From: an uncultured Clostridium sp.
Lineage (GTDB): Bacteria; Bacillota; Clostridia; Clostridiales; Clostridiaceae
Assembly (NCBI GenBank): GCA_900547475.1
Contig: URGW01000010.1
Coordinates: 23,192 to 87,191, forward strand
Length of the DNA: 64,000 bases
Direction of reading: 5' to 3'
Numbering within the stretch: position 1 is the first letter of the stretch; each line of letters starts with the position of its first letter. The notes under the pieces were generated by a model that was not told the DNA's origin, did not search any database, and saw only the letters and a list, made by a program, of their open reading frames with translations. The position numbers and the translations under genes are program-made. Positions 52,406 through 62,680 of this stretch are shown here, piece after piece.

Positions 52406-52983
52406 TATAATGTAAAAAATAAATGTTGTCCTATAGAGATTATATTATGTTTTTCAACACCTTGCATCCAAGTACAAGTAGCTATATCAGGATTGTAGAA
52501 AAATACAGCATCTCCTGTAGGATCATTACCGCTTAATGCATCATATACAGCATCAAAGCATTCTTGAGTTGGTTCAACATCAATACTACCATCAACTATA
52601 CAAGAAAAAGCTTTTGGTTGAAATATAACATCTTGTATAGTATCAGGAAATCCGTTATTAAGAGCCCTATTTAATATAACTGATGCAACAGCAACCTTTC
52701 CTTCATAGGGCTCACCCTTACTTTCAGCATATACAACTTGAGACATTAAATAAATATCTGATTGTGTTAAATAAAGCATTTGATTATTATCCTTAAAAAC
52801 TTCAACATATTCTTCATCAGATAAATTTATATAGTTATTTCTGTTATTTTCTAAATTTAATAAATTATTTTCTATTTTTGTACTTGCGCTTACCTTAGTA
52901 GTAGATAGATTTGATAAGCTTAAGTCAAGTGCTGAAAGAGATAGGGTTAGAATAATACAAAATAAGAATTTTCCAAGTTTCAT
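52405..52983 (-). CDS. SleB-type cell wall hydrolase
   Basis: The 192-residue product starts at ATG 52983 after AAAGGAGG; a longer in-frame reading to 53061 lies before that site. Residues 1-27 form a signal peptide (LGKFLFCIILTLSLSAL). The C-terminal half is the Hydrolase_2 domain of SleB and CwlJ, with VVYAESKGEPYEGKVAVASV, ILNRALNNGFPDTIQDVIFQ and the conserved Glu of YAESKGE. It may be a cortex-lytic or vegetative wall enzyme. It lacks an N-terminal peptidoglycan-binding domain, so SleB itself is not claimed. Confidence 0.85.
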   Translation of the reverse strand: MKLGKFLFCIILTLSLSALDLSLSNLSTTKVSASTKIENNLLNLENNRNNYINLSDEEYVEVFKDNNQMLYLTQSDIYLMSQVVYAESKGEPYEGKVAVASVILNRALNNGFPDTIQDVIFQPKAFSCIVDGSIDVEPTQECFDAVYDALSGNDPTGDAVFFYNPDIATCTWMQGVEKHNIISIGQHLFFTL

Positions 52984-53057
52984 AAAAAAACCTCCTTTTG
53001 GAATAACCCAATCGAGATATATTTTACCCAGAAAATTTAAAATAATACAAAAGATTA

Positions 53058-54080
53058 TCAAAAAGAGTTTAATAATGATTCGAAGGAAGTTTTTACATCA
53101 TCATATTTAGAATAAGCATTATCATAATTTTTGTTTATAGTTTCTTTGTTTTCTTCATAACTAGGTGAAGATTTTTCATATATAACAGCAATTTTTAAAG
53201 AATTTAAGTAGGTTGAATATAAAGTAAAGGTATTATTTAAGCTATTATAATAAGAAATACAACCTTCTGGTATTGAAGAGTAATTAAAATCTTTTTTTAT
53301 AGTTTCCAGTGTGCTTTCCTTTTTTTTAATATCATTAAGAATTACATCTAAAGATCTATTTTCTTTTCTTATTAAATTTATAGCTGGTTCTAAATCATCT
53401 AATATTTCAGAAAATTCATTGCTACATTTAGTTAACTTTTCAATATATGCATTGTATTGAGTTGTTTTAATTGCTTCTTCTTTATTTAATTTTTCTAATG
53501 TATTTAAGTATCCAATTAAATTGTCCAAAAAGGTTTCACTTTCTTCTGGTAAGGTTAAATAAAAACCATAAGTAGATAAATCTTCATAACTTTTTTCACA
53601 GTTTTCTTTTAAAATTAATATTTCAGAAGTAATTTCAGATATAGATAAATTGCTAGTATAAGATAGAACATCAACACAGTAGCTATATAAATTCTCTGTA
53701 TTTTCAATACATGAAATTAGTTTTGGAATTATGTTAGGAGTGTTATTGTTTGCGATTACTACAGCAGATGCCTTTTCTTTTAATTCTTTTAATTGTTTTA
53801 AATTATCATTTAATATGCTAGATGTTGATTTACTATTTATTGTTATACCGTTAATACACTCTTTTAATGATAAATTTATTTTAGATAATTCAGAAATATA
53901 AGGTTCAAATTCTTTTAAAGCGGTATCTTCAATGATAATATCATTATTATTAGTATTAGAAGAAATAGAATTATTACGTTTATGTAATAATAACATCATA
54001 GATGAAGTTATTATTACACAAATTAATAGTGTTATAACAAAGGTTTTATTTTCAGAAAATGATTTTTTTATGTTTTCCAT
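53058..54080 (-). CDS. Uncharacterised membrane-anchored coiled-coil protein
   Basis: I do not recognise this 340-residue protein. ATG 54080 is about ten bases after AAAGGATG. One membrane helix is at about residues 14-33 (TFVITLLICVIITSSMMLLL), followed by a Ser/Asn-rich linker and some 290 residues that look mostly helical with heptad-like Leu/Ile spacing. The outside part is rich in Lys, Glu, Asn and Ser. The SleB-type gene follows 74 bases on, so the two may be one operon acting at the cell wall. Confidence 0.65.
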   Translation of the reverse strand: MENIKKSFSENKTFVITLLICVIITSSMMLLLHKRNNSISSNTNNNDIIIEDTALKEFEPYISELSKINLSLKECINGITINSKSTSSILNDNLKQLKELKEKASAVVIANNNTPNIIPKLISCIENTENLYSYCVDVLSYTSNLSISEITSEILILKENCEKSYEDLSTYGFYLTLPEESETFLDNLIGYLNTLEKLNKEEAIKTTQYNAYIEKLTKCSNEFSEILDDLEPAINLIRKENRSLDVILNDIKKKESTLETIKKDFNYSSIPEGCISYYNSLNNTFTLYSTYLNSLKIAVIYEKSSPSYEENKETINKNYDNAYSKYDDVKTSFESLLNSF

Positions 54081-54331
54081 ATATATCACATCCTTTAAAT
54101 TAACTTACAATATTAAATATTATGAAAAAAACTTTTTCTATAATTTATATTATTATGAAAAATAAAATATACTTAAATAAATTTAATTTTACTGTTGAAA
54201 ATAAAAAAGAGAAAAGTTTAAGGTTAATAAGAAATATAAGGGAATTTAGAGAATAAAAATAGAGTTATAATATTTTAACAATCATTAGAATGGTGTATAA
54301 TTTAATTAGAAAATGTATGGTGGTGGATTAA

Positions 54332-55186
54332 ATGCAAAATTTTATTTCAATGATAATGAATTCACTAAAGAGCATGTCACTTACTGCTATTATCGATATT
54401 TTAGTAGTAGCATTTATATTTTATAAAGGGTATATGCTTATTAAAGAAACAAGAGCAGAACAGCTATTAAAAGGAATAGCATTTATAATAATATTAATTC
54501 CAATTAGTTCTATATTAAATTTAAGTATGCTATATTTTATATTAAGCAAAACTTTAACTATTGGAATAATATCTGTTGTTATAATATTTCAACCAGAGAT
54601 AAGGAGAGCGTTAGAGCATTTAGGGAGAAGTGCTTTTGAAGATAAACATGGCTTTGAAGATAGAGAACAAAGGAATATTTATGTTAGTGAGATTGTAAAT
54701 GCAGTAGCTAATTTAGCAGAAACAAAGACTGGTGCATTAATTGCAATTGAACAGGGAACAGGGCTTGGAGAAATAATATCTTCAGGAACTATAATAGAAG
54801 CAAAAATAACTTCAAATTTATTAGAAAATATATTTGTTGTAAATACACCACTTCATGATGGAGCAACAATAATAGGAAGAGATAAGATATTAGCAGCAGG
54901 ATGTGTTTTACCTTTAACTAATAATAAGGAAATTAATAAGAAATTAGGAACTAGACATAGAGCAGCAATAGGATTATCTGAAATATCTGATGCACTTGTT
55001 ATTATAGTATCTGAAGAAACAGGAATTATTTCTTTAGCTATAAATGGGCGTTTAACTAGAAATTATGATAAGGACAGATTAAGAACAATCTTACTTAAGA
55101 TAATGGAACATAGAGAAGAGAAGAATGTTAAAACTGCTGGCAAGAAGGTGAAAACATGGATAACTGGAAAAATAAACAGAAAATAA
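54332..55186 (+). CDS. cdaA: Diadenylate cyclase CdaA
   Basis: CdaA makes the second messenger c-di-AMP. The 284-residue product has three membrane helices in its first 90 residues and a DAC domain with the DGA and RHR motifs (LHDGATIIGRDKILAAGCVL and GTRHRAAIGLSE). ATG 54332 follows GGTGGTGG. Its end overlaps cdaR by 31 bases. glmM, often the third gene of this cluster, is not next here. Confidence 0.96.
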   Translation: MQNFISMIMNSLKSMSLTAIIDILVVAFIFYKGYMLIKETRAEQLLKGIAFIIILIPISSILNLSMLYFILSKTLTIGIISVVIIFQPEIRRALEHLGRSAFEDKHGFEDREQRNIYVSEIVNAVANLAETKTGALIAIEQGTGLGEIISSGTIIEAKITSNLLENIFVVNTPLHDGATIIGRDKILAAGCVLPLTNNKEINKKLGTRHRAAIGLSEISDALVIIVSEETGIISLAINGRLTRNYDKDRLRTILLKIMEHREEKNVKTAGKKVKTWITGKINRK

Positions 55187-56418
55187 TTGTTCAACTAGTG
55201 TGTCTTTTGCTATCTATAGGATTGTGGATTTATGTAACTAATATAGAAAATCCTATAAAATCTTATGAACTTAGTAGAGTGCCAGTAGAAATTAAAAATG
55301 CTGATAGCTTAAAAGATGCAGGTTTGGCATTAGCCCCTAATCAAGAATTTTATGTAAGCCTAAAAATAGAAGGTAGTAGTCAGGACTTATTTAGCATAGA
55401 TAAGAGTGATTTTACTATAAGTGTTGATTTAAGTGAATTTGTACTTAAAAATGGAGAGAATAAGGTTGCAGTAAATATAGAAAATGCTCCAAGTACAGTT
55501 AAAATAAAAAATAGCAATGGATTGACAATAGCAATAAATACGGAGTTATATTCTACAAAGGAAGTTGCAGTAAAATCTAAAATTGATGTTATTTCCAAAT
55601 CAAGTTATTATGTAGCAACTCCTGTATTTAGTCCAGAAACTATAGTAGTATCTGGCCCAGAATCTTTAGTAAATAAGGTAACAAAAGTTGTTGCACAAGG
55701 TGAGGAAAGCAATGCTGTAAAGACCATTATTAAAGATTATATACTTAAGCCTGTAGATGAAGAGGATAATGAAGTAACAGGTGTTGAACTATCTCAGAAA
55801 TGGGCAGAGGCAACTATTGAGATAAATCAAGGTAAGACAGTTCCAATTAAGATAAATACTACAGGAACATTATCAAGTGGTTTAAGATTAAAGTCAATAA
55901 GTTCAACTATAACAGAGATAGGAATAACAGGGCCTGAATCTACATTAAGCTCAATTAGTGAAATTGGAACGGAAACTATAAATCTTTCAGAAATAAAAGA
56001 TAGCACTAATATTGATGTTGCATTAGGAATACCAGACGGAATATTAATTCATAATGGTGAAAATTCTATAACAGTAAGTATAACTGTAGAAAAAGTACAG
56101 ACAAAAGAATTTACTATTGATTATTCAATGAAAGGAAAGCAAGAGGGTGTAACTATTGTTCCTGAGAATAATAAAGTTACTATAACAGTTTCTGCTTTCG
56201 AAGATATTTTAAATAGTCTTACTGAGGCAAGCTTTACTGCAGAATTAGATGTATCTGAGTATACTGAAGATGGTGAATTTTCTAAAACACCAACTGTGAG
56301 TTTAGTTGGAGTAGATAATGTTAATATAGATACTGTAAGTGAAATAAAACTTACAGTAACAAAAGATGTACCTACAAGTGGAGAAGAAGTACCACAAGAA
56401 GAAGTGTCACAAGAATAG
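55156..56418 (+). CDS. cdaR: CdaA regulator CdaR (YbbR domain protein)
   Basis: CdaR binds CdaA and tunes its activity. The 420-residue product has one N-terminal membrane helix (IIVQLVCLLLSIGLWIYVTN) and about four outside YbbR repeats, followed by a Glu-rich end. ATG 55156 follows AAGGTGAAAA. It is translationally linked to cdaA. A terminator follows it. Confidence 0.92.
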   Translation: MDNWKNKQKIIVQLVCLLLSIGLWIYVTNIENPIKSYELSRVPVEIKNADSLKDAGLALAPNQEFYVSLKIEGSSQDLFSIDKSDFTISVDLSEFVLKNGENKVAVNIENAPSTVKIKNSNGLTIAINTELYSTKEVAVKSKIDVISKSSYYVATPVFSPETIVVSGPESLVNKVTKVVAQGEESNAVKTIIKDYILKPVDEEDNEVTGVELSQKWAEATIEINQGKTVPIKINTTGTLSSGLRLKSISSTITEIGITGPESTLSSISEIGTETINLSEIKDSTNIDVALGIPDGILIHNGENSITVSITVEKVQTKEFTIDYSMKGKQEGVTIVPENNKVTITVSAFEDILNSLTEASFTAELDVSEYTEDGEFSKTPTVSLVGVDNVNIDTVSEIKLTVTKDVPTSGEEVPQEEVSQE

Positions 56419-56425
56419 CTTTAAG

Positions 56426-56459
56426 AAATAAAGTTGGCTAATGCTAGCTTTATTTTTTT
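56426..56459 (+). terminator. Intrinsic terminator after cdaR
   Basis: AAATAAAG (56426-56433) with CTTTATTT (56448-56455), a small inner GCTA/TAGC stem and T7. Confidence 0.85.
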
Positions 56460-56565
56460 CTTTTTATATTATTGTTAAAACATTAATAACCTTAACTATT
56501 AACTATGTTAATCTTGTGATACAATATTAAAAACTAGAAATAATATTATTATTAAGGGTGATTAT

Positions 56566-58164
56566 ATGACTATAAGAATTAACAACCTAAGTCTTGGGTT
56601 AGATGATGATATAAAATTATTAAAAAAGAAGGCAAGTAAGAAGCTTAGAATTTCTGTAGATGAAATTAAAAGTTTTAAAATAGTTAGAGAGAGTATAGAT
56701 GCTAGAAATAAAGATAATATTAAACTTACATATGCAATTGAAATTGAACATAAAGATGAGGAAAAGTTAGTAAATAGAGTGCATGATAATGATGTTAGAA
56801 TAGATAATTCAAAATATGAACCAGATGTTGAACCAGGCAATGAAGTATTAAATCATAGACCAGTAGTGGTGGGTTTAGGACCAGCAGGATTATTTTCTGC
56901 GCTAATGTTAGCACAAAAAGGGTATAAACCATTAGTTATAGAACGTGGAGAAGATGTTGATAAAAGAACGGAGACTGTGGATAAGTTTTGGAAAACAGGA
57001 GAATTAAATTTAGAGTCTAATGTTCAATTTGGAGAAGGAGGAGCAGGATCATTTTCAGATGGTAAGTTAACTACTAGAATTAAAGATAAAAAGTGTGATT
57101 ATGTTTTAGCTGAGTTAGTTAAAGCAGGAGCTCCAGAAGAAATTATATATGAAGCAAAGCCACATGTAGGAACTGATATATTAAAAGATGTAGTTAAAAA
57201 TATAAGAAAGCAAATTATTGCTTTAGGAGGAGAGGTTCGTTTCTCTTCTAAGCTTGAATACATAAAAAGTAGTGATGGAAAAATAAAAAGTATAATAGTA
57301 AATGGTGATGAAATACCATGTGAAGCACTTGTTTTAGCTTTAGGACATAGTTCAAGAGATACATATGAAATGTTAAATAGTATTGGAATATTCATGGAGC
57401 CAAAAGCTTTTGCCATTGGAGTTAGAATTGAACATCCACAAGAAATGATAAATGTAGGTCAATATGGGAAAATGGCTAGTCATCCAAGATTACAAGCAGC
57501 TAGTTATAACTTAACATATCAAAGTAGGGCTTTAGGAAGAGGAGTGTATTCTTTCTGTATGTGTCCAGGTGGGGTTGTTGTTGCTGCAGCATCTGAAGAT
57601 AAAAGATTAGTTTCTAATGGAATGAGTTATCATGCAAGAAATGAGGAAAACTCCAATTCAGCTTTAGTTGTAACTGTTGGGCCAGAAGATTTTGAGGGAA
57701 CTTCAGTTTTAAGAGGAATGGAGTTCCAAAGACATTATGAATCTTTGGCATATAAAGTTGGTGGAGGAAATTATAAAGCTCCAGTTCAGTTACTAGGTGA
57801 TTTTATTAATGATAGAAAATCAACTAAACTAGGAGCAGTAACACCAAGCTATAAACCAGGATTTGAATTTGCTGATATGAAAGAGTGTTTACCTTCATAT
57901 GTAGTAGAAGGAATAAAAGATGGAGTTAATAATTTTGATAGAAAAATTAAAGGTTATGGAAGAGAAGATGCTATTTTAACAGGGATAGAAACAAGAACTT
58001 CAGCTCCAGTTAAAATAACAAGAAATGAGAGATTAGAAAGTATATCATTAAGTGGTTTATATCCGTGTGGAGAAGGTGCTGGTTTTGCAGGTGGAATTGT
58101 ATCAGCAGCAGTTGATGGAATTAAAGTTGCAGAAAGAATTATAGAAAAATATAAACAAATATAA
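56566..58164 (+). CDS. FAD-dependent dehydrogenase (uncharacterised)
   Basis: The 532-residue product has an N-terminal region of about 95 residues found in this family (starting MTIRINNLSLGLDDDIKLLK), then the FAD-binding VVVGLGPAGLFSALMLAQKG near residue 102 and NVQFGEGGAGSFSDGKLTTR near residue 150. A C-terminal GEGAGFAGGIVSAAVDGIK motif binds the cofactor. The family is broad in Firmicutes, with no firm substrate. It stands alone between two terminators. Confidence 0.85.
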   Translation: MTIRINNLSLGLDDDIKLLKKKASKKLRISVDEIKSFKIVRESIDARNKDNIKLTYAIEIEHKDEEKLVNRVHDNDVRIDNSKYEPDVEPGNEVLNHRPVVVGLGPAGLFSALMLAQKGYKPLVIERGEDVDKRTETVDKFWKTGELNLESNVQFGEGGAGSFSDGKLTTRIKDKKCDYVLAELVKAGAPEEIIYEAKPHVGTDILKDVVKNIRKQIIALGGEVRFSSKLEYIKSSDGKIKSIIVNGDEIPCEALVLALGHSSRDTYEMLNSIGIFMEPKAFAIGVRIEHPQEMINVGQYGKMASHPRLQAASYNLTYQSRALGRGVYSFCMCPGGVVVAAASEDKRLVSNGMSYHARNEENSNSALVVTVGPEDFEGTSVLRGMEFQRHYESLAYKVGGGNYKAPVQLLGDFINDRKSTKLGAVTPSYKPGFEFADMKECLPSYVVEGIKDGVNNFDRKIKGYGREDAILTGIETRTSAPVKITRNERLESISLSGLYPCGEGAGFAGGIVSAAVDGIKVAERIIEKYKQI

Positions 58165-58175
58165 TAAATATTATT

Positions 58176-58217
58176 TAAGGAGAATAAGTAGAGATACTGA
58201 TTCTCCTTATTTTTTTC
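58176..58217 (+). terminator. Intrinsic terminator after the FAD gene
   Basis: TAAGGAGAAT (58176-58185) with ATTCTCCTTA (58200-58209), then T7. Confidence 0.88.
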
Positions 58218-58277
58218 TATAAATAGTTAAAAAATTAACGTGAATTTTCTGAAAATTTAGGTTTTTATTAAAAACTT

Positions 58278-58286
58278 TGATAAAAT
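58278..58286 (+). promoter_or_regulatory. Extended -10 for ptb-buk
   Basis: TGATAAAAT, an extended -10, lies about 90 bases before ptb. I did not see a good -35. Confidence 0.4.
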
Positions 58287-58377
58287 AGATTATAGGTAAA
58301 TATTTCATTATATAAAAATATATTGAAGCATTTAATTAATATGGTTATTAAAGGGTTATAATTAGGAGAGGTGTATT

Positions 58378-59286
58378 ATGAGTAAAAATTTTGATGATTT
58401 ACTTTCAAAGTTAAAGGTGGCAGAAAAGAAGAGATTGGCTGTAGCAGTAGCACAAGATGAGCCAGTTTTAGAGGCTGTTAAAGCAGCGAAAGATAGAGGG
58501 ATAGCAGAGGCTATTCTAGTTGGAGATAAAGCAAAAATTGAAGAAGTAGCAATAAAAATTGATATGGATTTAACAGATTTTGAAATAATTCATGAGGAAG
58601 ATATTAAAAAAGCAGCACTAAAAGCAATACAATTAGTTTCTAGTGGTGAAGCAGATATGGTTATGAAAGGTTTAGTAGATACAGCTACATTTTTAAGAAG
58701 TGTATTAAATAAAGAAGTTGGACTTAGAACAGGAAAGTTAATGTCACATGTATCTGTATTCGAAATTGAAGGAATAGACAGATTAATATTATTAACAGAT
58801 GCAGCTTTTAATACTTATCCAGATTTAAAGGAAAAAGTTCAAATAATAAATAACTCTGTAATGGTTGCAAAAGCTTGTGGAATACAAAATCCAAAAGTTG
58901 CACCAGTTTGTGCTGTTGAGGTAGTAAATCCAGATATGCCTGCGACAGTAGATGCAGCATTATTATCTAAGATGAGTGATAGAGGTCAAATTAAAGGCTG
59001 TATAGTTGATGGACCTTTAGCGTTAGATAATGCATTATCAGAAGAAGCAGCACATCATAAGGGAGTTGCTGGTTCAGTGGCAGGTAAGGCTGATATATTA
59101 TTACTTCCTAATATAGATGTTGCAAATGTTATGTATAAATCATTAACTTATACAGCACCAACAAAGAATGGTGGTATATTAGTTGGAACATCAGCTCCAG
59201 TTATCTTAACATCAAGAGCAGATAGTTTTGAGACTAAAGTAAATTCTATTGCATTAGCAGCATTAGTTTCAGAAGGTAGAAAGTAA
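58378..59286 (+). CDS. ptb: Phosphate butyryltransferase
   Basis: Ptb turns butyryl-CoA and phosphate into butyryl phosphate. The 302-residue product has the phosphate acyltransferase fold, with SGEADMVMKGLVDTATFLR near residue 93 and the C-terminal LLLPNIDVANVMYKSLTY near residue 240. AGGAGAGGTG precedes ATG 58378. Together with buk it forms the classic butyrate pathway of clostridia. Confidence 0.95.
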   Translation: MSKNFDDLLSKLKVAEKKRLAVAVAQDEPVLEAVKAAKDRGIAEAILVGDKAKIEEVAIKIDMDLTDFEIIHEEDIKKAALKAIQLVSSGEADMVMKGLVDTATFLRSVLNKEVGLRTGKLMSHVSVFEIEGIDRLILLTDAAFNTYPDLKEKVQIINNSVMVAKACGIQNPKVAPVCAVEVVNPDMPATVDAALLSKMSDRGQIKGCIVDGPLALDNALSEEAAHHKGVAGSVAGKADILLLPNIDVANVMYKSLTYTAPTKNGGILVGTSAPVILTSRADSFETKVNSIALAALVSEGRK

Positions 59287-59307
59287 TATTAGGGGGTATT
59301 GAGAGAT

Positions 59308-60375
59308 ATGGAATATAAATTATTAATAATTAATCCAGGATCAACATCTACTAAAATAGGTGTTTATGAGAACGAAAAAGAGGTTTTTGTTGAAACTTTA
59401 AGACATTCATCTGACGAAATAGCAAAATACGATAGTATTTTTGAACAAAAGGAATTTAGAAAAAGTGTAATTATGAGTGTATTAAAGGAAAATAATTTTG
59501 ATGTTAATACATTAGATGCAGTTGTTGGTAGAGGGGGAATGCTTAAGCCAATACCAGGAGGGACTTATGAGGTAAATGAAGCATTACTTAATGATTTAAA
59601 AGTTGGAGTTCAAGGTGAACATGCTTCTAACTTAGGAGGAATTTTAGCAAATGAGATAGCAAAAGAAGTTGGAGGAAGAGCTTTTATAGTTGACCCAGTT
59701 GTTGTTGATGAATTAGAACCTGTAGCTAGAATATCTGGAGTTCCTGAGTTGCCAAGAAAAAGTAAATTCCACGCATTAAATCAAAAAGCTGTTGCTAAGA
59801 GATTTGGAAAAGAAAGCAAGATAGGATATGAAAATTTAAATCTTATAGTAGTTCATATGGGTGGAGGAGTTTCCGTTGGAGCTCATAAAAATGGTAAAGT
59901 TATTGATGTTAACAATGCATTAGATGGTGATGGTCCATTTTCACCAGAAAGATCTGGAGCAGTTCCAGTTGGAGATTTAATTAAAATGTGTTTTAGTGGA
60001 GAGTATACTCAGGAAGAGGTATATAAAAAGATTGTTGGTAAGGGTGGATATGTTGCATATCTTAATACTAATGATGCAAGAGATGTATTAAGAGAGAAAG
60101 CGGAAGGAAATAAATTTGCAGAATTAATTTACAATGCATTTATATATCAAGTAGCTAAATCTATAGGAGAGATGGCGACTGTATTAAAGGGAAAAGTTGA
60201 CTCTATTATTTTAACAGGTGGAATAGCATATTCACCTATAGTTGTTAGTGATATTAAAGAAAGAGTAGAATGGATTAGCAATGTTGCTGTATATCCAGGA
60301 GAAGATGAATTACTAGCATTAGCTCAAGGAGCTATTAGAGTTCTTAATGGAGAAGAAGAAGCTAAATTATATTAA
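59308..60375 (+). CDS. buk: Butyrate kinase
   Basis: Buk makes butyrate and ATP from butyryl phosphate, a main energy step in butyrate fermenters. ATG 59308 lies 11 bases after AGGGGG and gives 355 residues, MEYKLLIINPGSTSTKIGVY; the in-frame TTG at 59299 is two bases from that site and is rejected. The ASKHA kinase motifs LLIINPGSTSTK, VVHMGGGVSVGAHKNGKVID and ILTGGIAYS are all seen. A strong terminator follows. Confidence 0.95.
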   Translation: MEYKLLIINPGSTSTKIGVYENEKEVFVETLRHSSDEIAKYDSIFEQKEFRKSVIMSVLKENNFDVNTLDAVVGRGGMLKPIPGGTYEVNEALLNDLKVGVQGEHASNLGGILANEIAKEVGGRAFIVDPVVVDELEPVARISGVPELPRKSKFHALNQKAVAKRFGKESKIGYENLNLIVVHMGGGVSVGAHKNGKVIDVNNALDGDGPFSPERSGAVPVGDLIKMCFSGEYTQEEVYKKIVGKGGYVAYLNTNDARDVLREKAEGNKFAELIYNAFIYQVAKSIGEMATVLKGKVDSIILTGGIAYSPIVVSDIKERVEWISNVAVYPGEDELLALAQGAIRVLNGEEEAKLY

Positions 60376-60395
60376 AAATAATGTTTGAAATTTTT

Positions 60396-60419
60396 AAGTG
60401 CGCTCTGCGCACTTTTTTA
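60396..60419 (+). terminator. Intrinsic terminator after buk
   Basis: AAGTGCGC (60396-60403) and GCGCACTT (60407-60414) with a TCT loop and T6. Confidence 0.92.
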
Positions 60420-60466
60420 ATTCTTTAGGAAATTATATTAATGGACAAGTTGTGGATAACTTATAA

Positions 60467-61076
60467 AATGGAAGTATTGATATTAAGAAAATAACAATAA
60501 AAGATATATTAATAGATAATTATAAAGAGTTTAAAAATAAATATTGGTATAAGGTGCCGAAGCAAATGAGAGAGCATATTGATGAAGCTGTAAATAAAGC
60601 AGTAAGGTGTAGTGATATTAAATATGGATTTGCTGAATATAAATGTGCCGAATGTGGAGAAAGTACAAAAGTACCATTTACATATAAAAGCAAATTCTGT
60701 AATAGATTTGGTAGATTATATGCAATGAAATGGGCAGAAAAGCAAAGAGAAAATATGTTAAGAGTTGTTCATAGACATAGTGTATTTACAATTCCAGAGG
60801 AGTTAAGAAATTTTTTCTACTCAAAAAGAAGAGTTACTAAAAGAACTTCAAGATGGTGTATATGAGGTAATTAAATATTGGTACAGCAAAAAGAAAGGTT
60901 CTAACTTTGAAGTTGGAGTAATTGCAGCATTACATACGTTCGGGGGAGATTTGAAATGGAATCCACATGTACATGCTTTAGTAACAGAAGGTGCAATAGA
61001 TAAAAATTTAAAATAGTGGAAATCAGTTGAGTATATTCCTTACCCTTATTTAAAAAAGGCATGGCAAAAGGTGAAC
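60467..61076 (+). pseudogene. IS91-type transposase remnant
   Basis: The N-terminal part (IKDILIDNYKEFKNKYW, then an open run through CAECGES with a Cys set) fits the zinc-binding N-terminus of IS91-type transposases. The frame breaks in an A run near 60822; after a shift it goes on as EELLKELQDGVYEVIKYWYS and GVIAALHTFGGDLKWNPHVH, with the HVH metal motif. A stop at 61014-61016 follows, and the IS3 element cuts the rest at 61077. No start codon is visible, so it is a relic. Confidence 0.85.
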
Positions 61077-61113
61077 TGCCCCCTGTCAAGTAGACAATGT
61101 AAATAATATAAAA

Positions 61114-62010
61114 TTATGCTGCTAAGGTGTGGCTTCTATATTCGACAGGAGCCATAACTTTTAGCTTCTTTTGTAATCTTTTTGTATTATAAAATTTAAT
61201 ATATTCGTCTATAGTTTGTTCAAGTTTTTCAAAAGTATAAAACTTTCGTAGGTAATACATTTCAGATTTCAAAGTACTCCAAAAAGCCTCCATAGGATCA
61301 TTATCAATGTACCTACCAACTCTGGACATACTCTGTACTGCATTAATTGCATTTAATTTATACTTAAATGTTTTAGATGTATATTGAAATCCGCGATCAC
61401 TATGAAATAGTGGCGTTGCCGTCGGATTAGCTTCAATAGCTTTATTAAGGTATCAAAAACCAATTTATTATTATTGGACTTACCGATTACATAAGAAATA
61501 ATACTATTATCACTAATATCTAGTATTGCACTTAAATAAGCTTTACTTCCCTTAGTTAACTTAAACTCAGTAACATCTGTTAGCCATTTTTCATTTGGAT
61601 TATCAGCCACAAACTCTCTATTTAATATATTTTCAGCTGTAATTTGTGGAGTACTTTTGACATATCTTTTCTTTCTTCTTCTAATAACAGCAGTAAGTTT
61701 TACAGATTTCATAAGCCTGTATATACGCTTATGATTATATTTAGAATTTAGTATTCTATTTATATTTAGCGTTATACGACGATAGCCATAAATCCATTTA
61801 ACTTATGAATATAATTTAATAATTTCATCTAAAACAACTTTATTTTCTTTATCTCTTTTAGTTACAGAACGATTTAACCACTTATAATAAGAAGCACGAG
61901 CAACTTTGGCACATTTACATAGTTGAGATATTGAATAACCTAATTCATGTAATTCTTTAATTGCAATATACTTATTTGTATATGAAATAGTGTTTTTATC
62001 TACCCCTTTC
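61114..62010 (-). pseudogene. IS3-family transposase OrfB, broken
   Basis: The reading runs from about 62010 as IAIKELHELGYSISQL, hits TAA at 61805-61803 in YS*VKWIYGYRRI, and then shifts frame near 61450. The DDE residues survive in WLTDVTEFKLTKGSKAYLS, FHSDRGFQY and DNDPMEAFWSTLKSE. The order, spacing and HSDRGFQY box are those of IS3, most like the IS150 group. It cannot give a whole enzyme without repair. Confidence 0.85.
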
Positions 62011-62680
62011 TATCTTTTCTAATTTTTTTAAGAAATCATTCTCCATTTTCAAACAGCTATTTTCTGCTTCTAAAATCTTTAATTGTGAAGAGAATTTTTC
62101 AGATTCACTTAATTCTTCAAATGCTTTATTTTTACCGCGTCTATCGACTAGCGAGTTATATCCATCCTTATTATATTTTTTTACCCAAGTATAAACTTGT
62201 TGATATGAAACATTAAATTTATTAGAAGTTAAATTATAATTGTGAGAGTTAGCAATACAAAATGATATTATTTCAATTCTTTCTTCATAAGTTGTTTTTC
62301 TTCCCTTAGTCATAATATGGTCCCCTTTGTTATTATGAGATTTACATGATTTATGACGTTTATTATACTTGTTTATCCATTGAGTGAGAATACATTTGCA
62401 AGAAATATTGTATTTTAAACATATATCTGCTAATGAACCTACTCCATTAATATAATCTTTAACTGCACTAAGTTTAAGATCAGAATTATAATAAGTATTC
62501 TTTTCAATGGTTATTAGTCCTTCCTGCCCGAAGGTTTTATATTTATGTATCAATTCTTGAATACTACTTAGATGTAAAACCAAGTTCTTTTGCTATACCA
62601 TTTTGAGATATATTCCCATTCAAGTATTCTTCTACAAATTTAATTTTAATTTCAAATGATATCTTAGCTTTTCTTCCCAT
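61996..62680 (-). pseudogene. IS3-family transposase OrfA, broken
   Basis: The start is ATG 62680 (MGRKAKISFEIKIKFVEEYL). The frame breaks near 62579 in a T run; one base fewer joins it to the 195-residue frame with HLSSIQELIHKYKTFGQEGL. Two helix-turn-helix units are seen (KYNISCKCILTQWINKY and KFNVSYQQVYTWVKKYN), then a Leu/Glu helix at the end, as in IS150-type OrfA. Confidence 0.8.

Noticed and set aside
53932..54165. 77-residue plus-strand frame at the start of the coiled-coil gene
   Set aside because: It is opposite the N-terminal part of the minus gene, very AT-rich, and lacks a good start site.
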